A stretch of DNA of 5,108 nucleotides from Alphaproteobacteria bacterium (GTDB taxonomy: Bacteria; Pseudomonadota; Alphaproteobacteria; Rs-D84). Position numbers and translations under genes: made by a program. Location of the stretch: positions 1 through 5,108 of the forward strand of contig JAGCOQ010000034.1 in assembly GCA_017642625.1 (NCBI GenBank). Reading direction: 5' to 3'. This document shows positions 1 to 5,108 of the stretch, in pieces (the stretch's first letter is position 1; each line of letters begins with the position of its first letter). The notes under the pieces are model-generated. The model was not told where the DNA came from and searched no databases. It saw nothing but the letters and a program-made list of their open reading frames with translations.

Positions 1-273
1 ATCATAATCACCACGTTGCACACGACCACCCATTCTGCGAATCGCAAACTTAAATAAAGTTTCAGAATATACAATGTGATTTTTACGCATAGACGCGGCA
101 ACAAACGAAACACTGTCGCCATTATTTATAACAAAACTGGTGTCCTTTTTTATTGGCGACCAAACACCAATAATATAAACGAACAACACGAAAATCACAG
201 CCACCAGCGCAATACACTTATTACGTGATTTCTTGTTTGGGAAAATATACCGACGACGTGTCATACGCAACAT
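1..273 (-). CDS. mltG: Endolytic murein transglycosylase MltG, N-terminal part (runs off the left edge)
   Basis: Ninety-one codons are open from ATG at 273 to the window edge. MltG is an inner-membrane enzyme that cuts nascent glycan strands and helps set peptidoglycan chain length. Visible here are a basic N-terminus (residues 3-19, rich in Arg and Lys), one transmembrane helix (about 20-38, IALVAVIFVLFVYIIGV), and the start of the LysM-like periplasmic domain. In that domain the pattern 'INNGDSVSFVAASM' followed by 'HIVYSETLFKFAIRR' and 'VQRGDYD' matches the family layout 'v..G.s...ia..L...gvi.s...F......... ..aG.Y'. The catalytic Glu domain lies outside the window. ATG at 264 is an alternative start; neither has a clear Shine-Dalgarno. 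The gene begins 46 bp after the stop of the 405-residue gene with no convincing terminator between, so co-transcription is plausible. The assignment rests on pattern and topology only. Confidence 0.78.
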   Translation of the reverse strand, partial: MLRMTRRRYIFPNKKSRNKCIALVAVIFVLFVYIIGVWSPIKKDTSFVINNGDSVSFVAASMRKNHIVYSETLFKFAIRRMGGRVQRGDYD

Positions 274-319
274 TATTACAAATAAAAAACTAATTGCAAA
301 TATTGCGCATTAAAAATAT

Positions 320-1537
320 TTAATACTCGTCGCGACCCGCGCGTTTTCTGATTTGCGCCTGTTCGAACGCACGTAATTTTTGAACAAGATTTTCATACTC
401 TGGTTTTCTCGCTAATTCTGTGCGCCACGCATCATATTTTTTGGTTAATTGCTGACAATGACGACGAATCGTTTCATCAAGATTTTTATCAAACTCGGCA
501 AGTGTCTTTTTGTCGAAATGAGCCGGAGATAAATAAGCACTGGCTCTGTCGCAATACAACTTATAAAAATCTATTGGTTTGTTATTGATAATGCTGTCAG
601 AAAAAATATGCATATCTGACAACTCTCGGTTTTCTACGATAAAATTATATACTTCTTCTGGGGCATCAAAATCCAACAGACCACCATCATGCGCCAAACC
701 ATGAAAAATCTTATGCAGTCCTACATTGAAATCTTCCATTTTATAATACAAAGAATCAGAATGACCTTTGTCGCTTCCTTTACCTCTTATCCCCATCGAT
801 TCGGCGACTTTTACCACAACTTCATTCGGTTTACTGCCATCATAATGATTACTTGTTTTCTTGAATCCCATTTTTTGCATTGCTAATTTCACAACCGCAT
901 CACGTAAAAATTTTGTCAGAATCGCCTCTTTCTTAATATCTGCCCCTTTATCTAAGCCTTCATCTATTTCCCATTGTTGAAAATCGCCGTTGGCATATTT
1001 TTCGTATTCCACACGCTCCGCCGGTGATAACAAAGAAACAATCGCATCCTCTTCTTCTGGGGTATAATTGCCAATCTTATATGTCGCGCCATGCTCGCCA
1101 ATATTATACAGCGTGTCATTATTTGGTTGAATGATACATGTAGATGCGGGCAATACCAACCCTTTGTCTGGATTAACCGACCAGTATGTATCAACCGCTG
1201 AAATCTCTGCTGGGGTTTTATTACCTTGGACAACATCATCATACGGCATCAATATAACAATCGGTGTATCATCCCAAGAACCACCATCATTACTGCTTAC
1301 AACATGATTGATTGTTGTATGAATCGTAGTGCGTGGAATCTCAAAATTAGTCGCCATTGCCGTTGATGGAATATACATTGTTCCATCTGGTTTATTAATC
1401 GGCATATAGCCAGTCGCATGAACCAAGCACCAATTTGATGTTTTAGATAAATAATTTGTTTCGTCTTCTTCGCTGAAATACCGCTCACTTGATTCTATTT
1501 CTTCAACAGCTCTTTTAAAAGTTCCAACCTTGTCCAT
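320..1537 (-). CDS. Uncharacterised 405-residue protein
   Basis: I do not recognise a named family. ATG at 1537 is chosen over the upstream in-frame ATG at 1630 because GGAGGT (1542-1547) sits four bases before it and a promoter lies just upstream; the longer version would also overlap the GIY-YIG gene. There is no signal peptide or transmembrane helix, so the product is probably cytoplasmic or exported by a leaderless route. The N-terminal 140 residues look like a compact domain with His-rich motifs: 'NWCLVHATGYMP' (35-46), 'PRTTIHTTINHVV' (68-80), 'GGSWDDTPIVILMPY' (85-99) and 'DTYWS' (116-120). A middle part (160-250) is charged and helical. Residues 251-290 contain 'GKGSDKGHSD' and 'HKIFHGLAHDGG'. 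The C-terminus (340-405) is helical, Lys/Glu/Arg rich and possibly coiled coil, ending basic. The ordered His, Arg and Trp residues suggest an enzyme or nucleotide-binding fold, but this is only inference. Confidence 0.85.
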   Translation of the reverse strand: MDKVGTFKRAVEEIESSERYFSEEDETNYLSKTSNWCLVHATGYMPINKPDGTMYIPSTAMATNFEIPRTTIHTTINHVVSSNDGGSWDDTPIVILMPYDDVVQGNKTPAEISAVDTYWSVNPDKGLVLPASTCIIQPNNDTLYNIGEHGATYKIGNYTPEEEDAIVSLLSPAERVEYEKYANGDFQQWEIDEGLDKGADIKKEAILTKFLRDAVVKLAMQKMGFKKTSNHYDGSKPNEVVVKVAESMGIRGKGSDKGHSDSLYYKMEDFNVGLHKIFHGLAHDGGLLDFDAPEEVYNFIVENRELSDMHIFSDSIINNKPIDFYKLYCDRASAYLSPAHFDKKTLAEFDKNLDETIRRHCQQLTKKYDAWRTELARKPEYENLVQKLRAFEQAQIRKRAGRDEY

Positions 1538-1559
1538 ACCGACCTCCAATCTGGCTAGA

Positions 1560-1568
1560 ATTATATCA
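1560..1568 (-). promoter_or_regulatory. Extended -10 promoter for the 405-residue gene
   Basis: Read on the minus strand, TGATATAAT (1568 down to 1560) is a perfect -10 hexamer with the TG of an extended -10. No good -35 is present at 16-18 bp, which is usual for extended -10 promoters. The start of transcription would fall near 1552-1553, leaving a leader of about 15 bases that contains the GGAGGT ribosome site. The region is AT-rich, so a chance match is possible, but position and the TG support it. Confidence 0.5.
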
Positions 1569-1604
1569 TTTTTATCAATATTTTCATATAGATAAATAAA
1601 AAAA

Positions 1605-1850
1605 CTATTTCCAAAAATGTCTGTTGGCAAATGCTTGACCGGAACCAGTCTTCAGATATTTTTCGAAATCAGCGGCGGCTGTTTTAGAAGAAAACGCAAA
1701 ATAATTCACTAATTCCCATGGAACATATTTTGATGTATGCAAGGAATATCCATCGTTGTGTTGTTTCAAACGACGCTTCAAATCGTCAGTCATGCCGATG
1801 TATCTCTGTTCTGGATTGGAAATACTTTTTATCAGATAAACATAAAACAT
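1605..1850 (-). CDS. Small GIY-YIG nuclease-domain protein (UPF0213/YhbQ-like)
   Basis: An 81-residue single-domain GIY-YIG protein. The domain fills the chain: 'FYVYLIKS' (2-9, GIY-equivalent Tyr in the first strand), 'RYIG' (16-19, YIG motif), 'DDLKRRLKQHN' (22-32, with the conserved Arg and His/Asn), 'PWELVNYFAF' (44-53) and 'FEKYLKTGSGQAFA' (62-75, Glu63 being the expected metal ligand). All catalytic-type residues appear present. The length is typical for stand-alone members, whose cellular job is mostly unknown; DNA nicking or structure cleavage is the family activity. I start at ATG 1850 because the domain begins there; an in-frame ATG at 1895 would add 15 residues encoded by a palindrome (1866-1889), which is unlikely. 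There is no strong Shine-Dalgarno. The gene lies directly downstream of tRNA-Pro on the same strand, with no obvious promoter of its own, so it may be made from the tRNA transcript. The stop is TAG. Confidence 0.88.
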   Translation of the reverse strand: MFYVYLIKSISNPEQRYIGMTDDLKRRLKQHNDGYSLHTSKYVPWELVNYFAFSSKTAAADFEKYLKTGSGQAFANRHFWK

Positions 1851-1865
1851 CTGTATTTGCCGTCC

Positions 1866-1889
1866 CACTTCGCCGTAAACGGCTTCGTG
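1866..1889. repeat. Palindrome A with symmetric 3-nt mismatch
   Basis: On the plus strand: CAC (1866-1868), TTC, GCCGT (1872-1876), AA loop, ACGGC (1879-1883), TTC, GTG (1887-1889). The inner five bases and outer three bases pair; the middle three on each arm are identical rather than complementary. On the minus-strand transcript the internal loop is GAA opposite GAA. It lies 16 bp before the GIY-YIG start codon. Confidence 0.7.
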
Positions 1890-1920
1890 CGACACTCCTT
1901 CGCCTTAGCTGCTCTGCTAT

Positions 1921-1934
1921 GGTGGCTTGCCACC
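1921..1934. repeat. Palindrome B, perfect 6-bp hairpin
   Basis: GGTGGC (1921-1926), TT, GCCACC (1929-1934): a perfect GC-rich stem with a two-base spacer. The following C extends a second option in which CCACCC (1930-1935) pairs with GGGTGG (1955-1960), the segment that includes the tRNA CCA end. No T-run follows on the minus strand, so it is not a standard terminator for the tRNA. Confidence 0.6.
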
Positions 1935-1957
1935 CGAAGCATCGCAGATGCGAAGGG
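1933..1957. repeat. Palindrome C with symmetric 3-nt mismatch
   Basis: On the plus strand: CCC (1933-1935), GAA, GCATC (1939-1943), GCA loop, GATGC (1947-1951), GAA, GGG (1955-1957). The design is the same as palindrome A (3 bp outer stem, GAA/GAA internal loop, 5 bp inner stem, short loop) but in the opposite orientation. It begins immediately after the encoded CCA of tRNA-Pro, and its outer arm overlaps palindrome B. Confidence 0.7.
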
Positions 1958-2034
<77 letters not shown>

Positions 2035-2053
2035 CAAACTTTGAACACCGCCG

Positions 2054-2082
2054 ATTATGAACCCAATTACCCAAAAAAGCAA
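2054..2082 (-). promoter_or_regulatory. Sigma-70-type promoter of tRNA-Pro
   Basis: On the minus strand TTGCTT (2082-2077) and CATAAT (2059-2054) are separated by exactly 17 bases. The bases just after the -10 are CGGCGGTG, a GC-rich discriminator typical of stable-RNA promoters that respond to ppGpp. Transcription would start near 2047, giving a 5' leader of about 13 bases before the tRNA. The stringent control is inferred from known promoters of this class. Confidence 0.65.
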
Positions 2083-2105
2083 CCTTTTTTATTTGATGTT
2101 TATAC

Positions 2106-2135
2106 TTGTAAATCGCTATTTATGTGCCATATTAG
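2106..2135 (+). promoter_or_regulatory. Candidate promoter of the acyl-CoA synthetase gene
   Basis: TTGTAA (2106-2111) and TATTAG (2130-2135) are separated by 18 bases. The -10 is imperfect. The leader to the start codon would be about 29 bases and includes the AAAGGA ribosome site at 2159-2164. It lies back to back with the tRNA-Pro promoter. TATTAT at 2136-2141 is an alternative -10 without a matching -35. Confidence 0.3.
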
Positions 2136-2170
2136 TATTATGCGTCTTTGTCCAACACAAAGGAATACAT

Positions 2171-3838
2171 ATGTTTGCGTTGCAATTTTTAAAGAAACAA
2201 AAATTCGATAGTTATGCCGACTATCTGGAAAATGCTATTCCAGTGGTGCCTGAACATTTTAATTTCGCATATGATGTTATTGATGTGTTGGCTGAACAAT
2301 CACCGGATACGCTTGCGGTTTTATGGGTAAATGATTCGGGTGAAAGAAAGCGTTTAACCTTTCGCGATTTGTCGTTAATGTCGGGGTCGGTTGCAAACTT
2401 CCTGCGCGCACGTGGTATAAATCGTGGCGATACAGTGTTGTTGTTTATGCGTCGTCGCTGGGAATACTGGGTGCTGATGATGGCTATGCACAGGTTGGGC
2501 GCGATTCCAATTCCATCAACGAACCAGTTAAAAAGCGAAGATATTCGTTTCCGTATTGATACCGCTGAATGCAAACACATAATCGCATTTGATGATGGAC
2601 ATATTGTGGGTGAAATCAAATTAGCAATCGGCGAACGTGATGATATTCAAATAATCGACTGTATGGAATTGGACGAAGCAATTGAAAAATATCCGTCCAA
2701 TTTTGAGCGCGTTCAAAATGAAAACGACGACACAATGGTCGTGTATTTTACATCTGGCACGACAGATATGCCAAAAATGGTCGCACACAATTACGCATAT
2801 CCATTGGGACATATAAACACGGCTGTATTCTGGCAACGCCTGCATGATGGCGATATTCATTTCACATTGTCCGAATCGGGTTGGGCAAAATGTTCGTGGG
2901 GAAAAATGTATGGTCAATGGTTGGCGGGCGCAACCGTATTTGTGTTTGATTTTGCAAACAACGCCACCGCACACGATTTACTGACCGCGATTGCAGAAAA
3001 CCATGTCACATCATTTTGCGCGCCACCAACAGCATACAAAATGGTTCTGCACGCAGACCTTTCTAAATACGATTTGTCCGCGGTGGTAAAGGCCGATGTT
3101 GCGGGCGAAGCGTTAAATCCGGCATTATATGAGCACTTTATGGAACATACCGGCGTCAAAATGCGCGAAGGGTTTGGGCAAACAGAAACCTGTATCATGT
3201 TGTTCAACAATCCTTGGATTGAACCAAAGCCGGGGTCAATGGGAATGCCGGCGGCGGGTTGGGATGTGCAACTGTTGGATGAACGTGGTCGCCCTGTCCC
3301 AGATGGCACCGTTGGTGAAATTTGCGTAAATGTAAAGAACGGTCGCCCTGTTGGATTATTCACTGGCTATTATAAAAATGAAAAATTAACTAATTCAGTG
3401 TATCGCGATGGATATTATCACACCGGCGATATTGCATACCGCGACAGCGACGGCTATTACTGGTTCGTCGGTCGCAACGACGATTTGATTAAGACAACCG
3501 GATATCGCGTCAGCCCATTTGAAGTGGAAAGCGTGTTATTGGAACACCCCGCAGTTGCCGAAGTTGCCGTCACCGGTATCCCCGACCCTGCGCGTGGCCA
3601 GGCGATTAAAGCAACAATCGTATTAAACAAATACTTTGTCGGATCAGACATCTTAATTCGTCAATTACAAGACCATGTCCGTTCGCGCACCGCGATTTAT
3701 AAATGTCCGCGCGTAATTGAATTTGTGGACAGCATACCCATGACAATATCCGGAAAAATCCGCCGCGCCCTTATTCGTACATGGGACAGCACAAAAAGTG
3801 TTATCGGTTTGGACGACAAAGATAACAAAAAAGCATAA
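2171..3838 (+). CDS. Acyl-CoA synthetase, AMP-forming (medium-chain/acetyl type)
   Basis: A 555-residue adenylate-forming enzyme, expected to activate a carboxylic acid with ATP to acyl-AMP and transfer it to CoA, releasing AMP and PPi. All core motifs are visible in order: the P-loop 'YFTSGTTDMPK' (192-202), 'GFGQTET' (334-340), 'YHTGD' with Asp420, the hinge segment starting 'GRNDDLIK' (from 434) followed by 'GYRVSPFEVES', and the C-terminal 'SGKIRR' with catalytic Lys529. The length is normal. The overall sequence resembles the ACSM-like synthetases I know from gut Firmicutes and Bacteroidetes ('TFCAPPT', 'MEPKPGSMG' and 'YYKDP'-type segments), so short or medium fatty acids are likely substrates; the exact one cannot be read. 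ATG 2171 is chosen because AAAGGA lies six bases upstream; the in-frame ATG at 2057 would add a hydrophobic stretch overlapping the tRNA promoter. Oddity: Asp199 replaces the usual Gly of SGTTG. Monocistronic, ending at a terminator. Confidence 0.93.
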   Translation: MFALQFLKKQKFDSYADYLENAIPVVPEHFNFAYDVIDVLAEQSPDTLAVLWVNDSGERKRLTFRDLSLMSGSVANFLRARGINRGDTVLLFMRRRWEYWVLMMAMHRLGAIPIPSTNQLKSEDIRFRIDTAECKHIIAFDDGHIVGEIKLAIGERDDIQIIDCMELDEAIEKYPSNFERVQNENDDTMVVYFTSGTTDMPKMVAHNYAYPLGHINTAVFWQRLHDGDIHFTLSESGWAKCSWGKMYGQWLAGATVFVFDFANNATAHDLLTAIAENHVTSFCAPPTAYKMVLHADLSKYDLSAVVKADVAGEALNPALYEHFMEHTGVKMREGFGQTETCIMLFNNPWIEPKPGSMGMPAAGWDVQLLDERGRPVPDGTVGEICVNVKNGRPVGLFTGYYKNEKLTNSVYRDGYYHTGDIAYRDSDGYYWFVGRNDDLIKTTGYRVSPFEVESVLLEHPAVAEVAVTGIPDPARGQAIKATIVLNKYFVGSDILIRQLQDHVRSRTAIYKCPRVIEFVDSIPMTISGKIRRALIRTWDSTKSVIGLDDKDNKKA

Positions 3839-3840
3839 AC

Positions 3841-3865
3841 AAACGCGGGACACACCGCGTTTTTT
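3841..3865 (+). terminator. Intrinsic terminator after the acyl-CoA synthetase gene
   Basis: AAACGCGG (3841-3848) pairs with CCGCGTTT (3855-3862) around a six-base loop, and T continues to 3865. The stem starts two bases after the TAA stop. The GC core plus T-tract is a standard Rho-independent terminator. Confidence 0.88.
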
Positions 3866-3882
3866 ATGCGTCATTTTACAAC

Positions 3883-3910
3883 TTGACAAAACTATATATT
3901 GTGCAATAAT
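3883..3910 (+). promoter_or_regulatory. Strong promoter of the radical SAM gene, predicting a leaderless mRNA
   Basis: A perfect -35 TTGACA (3883-3888) is followed after 16 bases by AATAAT (3905-3910), five of six matches to TATAAT. The expected transcription start is 3917-3918, which coincides with the A of the ATG at 3918. No Shine-Dalgarno sequence exists in the bases before the ATG, consistent with a leaderless transcript. Confidence 0.65.
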
Positions 3911-3917
3911 TTCAAAC

Positions 3918-4931
3918 ATGGATAAAACAGTAAAAAAATTTCTTAACGCCAAACACACTTCGTTGGAAAAGAAGTTTTCCACGTTGTACAACATACAATG
4001 TCACCATATACAGGATGTTTCCGACCTGTTGGAACATGCACATATGCACGTGTTTTTTGACACAACATATGCATGCGACCTGGCATGTGCACATTGCATT
4101 TACAGCTCAGATTCCAAACAACCATTAACATTTATCCCAGCGCAAGAAATTTCACATTTGGTAAACAAGGCCCGTGCAGAACACGAACATGTTTGCGCAT
4201 ATGCTTTATTTGGTGGCGAACCAACATTGGCAGAAATTCATAACAACGGCTACTTTAAAACGGTCGCGGACACGGTGCGCAATAATAGAAACGGTCTGCG
4301 TATGGCCACCAACGCAAATTGGATTAACGGCGAACATGCGGAATATTTGATTGAACAAATTATGTACATCTATCGCACGGTTTCGCTTTTTCAGTTTCAA
4401 TTATCTGTGGACAGATTTCATAAAGACAGTGTGCAATCCGCAATTAAAGTTATAAAACAATTGGACAAATATCCCGAACTTGAAATGGCACACTCAATCG
4501 TGGTACGTGGATTTAAATTTGATAAAGAACTTGAAAAACACTTTACGTCATTAAAAACCCAACACGCAAACATAAGAACCTATTTTACTTTTGACCTTAT
4601 TCCGTCGGGACGCGCCGCATCTTTGCGCAGCAATACACGTCCCGCGCCGCAAATCGCCACTGACGAAGCACGTGCAATCATTTTGGGCGATGAGGATATC
4701 AGTGGTAACATCGCATTTGCAGCAATAAATCCATGCCATATGTGTAACCAGTTTTTCGTTGAATTACACTTTACCCCCGACCAAAAGGCATTTGTATTTG
4801 ACCGCCTGGATTACACTAAACACATTACAGACATCAAAAATCCAGACGGAACATATAAAACATATAAACAAATAAAACGTGACATAGCTAAATCAATCTT
4901 TGCACGTTATCAAAACCAAATTCTGAAATAA
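3918..4931 (+). CDS. Radical SAM protein of unknown substrate
   Basis: A 337-residue radical SAM enzyme. The cluster motif CxxxCxxC is 'CDLACAHC' (Cys53, Cys57, Cys60), which binds the [4Fe-4S] cluster that cleaves S-adenosylmethionine. 'FGGEPT' (98-103) is the SAM-binding GGE motif, followed by 'ATNANW' (130-135) and 'LSVDRFHKDS' (162-171), the strand motifs of the partial TIM barrel. Residues 1-45 precede the barrel and hold Cys28. After the barrel, 'NPCHMC' (271-276) gives two close cysteines, too few for a full SPASM domain but perhaps part of an auxiliary metal site. The C-terminal 50 residues are basic. ATG 3918 is the only Met before the motif apart from Met43, which is too close to it; the upstream in-frame ATG at 3798 lies inside the preceding gene and terminator. 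The class of reaction (RiPP modification, tRNA or cofactor chemistry, or a carbon-sulfur or carbon-carbon bond step) cannot be decided. It is convergent with a 45-residue ORF. Confidence 0.9.
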   Translation: MDKTVKKFLNAKHTSLEKKFSTLYNIQCHHIQDVSDLLEHAHMHVFFDTTYACDLACAHCIYSSDSKQPLTFIPAQEISHLVNKARAEHEHVCAYALFGGEPTLAEIHNNGYFKTVADTVRNNRNGLRMATNANWINGEHAEYLIEQIMYIYRTVSLFQFQLSVDRFHKDSVQSAIKVIKQLDKYPELEMAHSIVVRGFKFDKELEKHFTSLKTQHANIRTYFTFDLIPSGRAASLRSNTRPAPQIATDEARAIILGDEDISGNIAFAAINPCHMCNQFFVELHFTPDQKAFVFDRLDYTKHITDIKNPDGTYKTYKQIKRDIAKSIFARYQNQILK

Positions 4932-4958
4932 AAAGTGCGGATTTTTATCCGCACTTTT
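4931..4958. terminator. Bidirectional intrinsic terminator between convergent genes
   Basis: A perfect 12-bp stem, 4931-4942 with 4947-4958 (core GTGCGGAT/ATCCGCAC), with a TTTT loop and A/T tails on both sides, so a T-run follows the stem on either strand. The last base of the radical SAM stop (TAA, 4929-4931) and the first base of the small-ORF stop region (4958-4960) are the two outer bases of the stem. Confidence 0.92.
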
Positions 4959-5095
4959 TATTTCATAAACGATAAACAGTGTTCTAAACGTAAACCATCC
5001 ATTAATTTTTCATAAGAATATCTTTTAAGCAACAATGCAGCTTCTGCTACTTTACGGTCAGTTTCTTTTGTTTTTTTATTACTTTTATTATCCAT
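4958..5095 (-). CDS. 45-residue small protein of unknown function
   Basis: A complete ORF on the minus strand, ATG at 5095 and TAA at 4960-4958. AGAGGT (complement of 5102-5107) lies seven bases before the ATG and fits a ribosome site. The product starts MDNKSNKKTKETDRK, a very basic and polar N-terminus of about 15 residues, then 'VAEAALLLKRYSYEKLMDGL' (16-35), an amphipathic helix-like stretch, and ends 'RLEHCLSFMK' with a single Cys40. It has no signal peptide or transmembrane segment. It resembles no family I can name. It shares a terminator with the convergent radical SAM gene. The good ribosome site, the exact end at a terminator and non-random composition argue that it is real. A role as a peptide substrate for the radical SAM enzyme is possible but not shown. 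Confidence 0.7.
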   Translation of the reverse strand: MDNKSNKKTKETDRKVAEAALLLKRYSYEKLMDGLRLEHCLSFMK

Positions 5096-5108
5096 ATTTA
5101 TACCTCTA

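Noticed and set aside
298..321. AAATATT/AATATTT inverted repeat after the 405-residue gene as a terminator
   Set aside because: The stem is all A-T with a ten-base loop and the T-rich tract is not directly adjacent; too weak to call in such AT-rich DNA.
1538..1630. Longer start (ATG 1630) for the 405-residue protein
   Set aside because: It would overlap the GIY-YIG gene, lacks a ribosome site, and covers the extended -10 promoter; ATG 1537 has GGAGGT.
2073..2090. AAAAAAG/CTTTTTT inverted repeat as a terminator
   Set aside because: The stem is almost all A-T with a four-base loop, and it overlaps the -35 of the tRNA promoter; no gene ends here.
2057..2170. Longer start (ATG 2057) of the acyl-CoA synthetase adding a hydrophobic N-terminus
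   Set aside because: The start lies inside the tRNA promoter with no ribosome site, family members begin near the ATG at 2171, and that ATG has AAAGGA upstream.

Overview
The window looks like an AT-rich Gram-negative bacterial chromosome. An uncultured, possibly host-associated alphaproteobacterium is my best guess: the start of an MltG-type murein transglycosylase, a tRNA-Pro with an encoded CCA end, a GIY-YIG family I associate with that class, and standard stop-codon use all fit. This placement is inference; no marker gene is present that could prove it.

Left half (1-2034), all on the minus strand. Read in transcription order it holds tRNA-Pro(CGG) with its own promoter, a palindrome-rich trailer of about 107 bp, an 81-residue GIY-YIG nuclease, a 405-residue protein of unknown function with its own extended -10 promoter and strong Shine-Dalgarno, and the first 91 codons of mltG, which runs off the left edge.

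Middle (2035-3865). A short divergent intergenic region carries the tRNA promoter on one strand and the leader of an acyl-CoA synthetase gene on the other. The synthetase (555 aa, adenylate-forming superfamily, medium-chain/acetyl type) is complete and ends at a good intrinsic terminator. Its ATP-binding P-loop has an Asp where the family normally has Gly.

Right end (3866-5108). A compact pair of convergent genes: a 337-residue radical SAM protein on the plus strand, whose promoter spacing predicts an essentially leaderless mRNA, and a 45-residue orphan small protein on the minus strand. Their stop codons flank one perfect, bidirectional terminator hairpin.

No CRISPR array, insertion sequence, prophage gene or origin was seen. 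The least ordinary parts are (i) the tRNA trailer, with two palindromes of the same unusual design next to a GIY-YIG nuclease, (ii) the leaderless radical SAM gene convergent with a small ORF, and (iii) the unassigned 405-residue protein. There is no direct evidence that these form one system.
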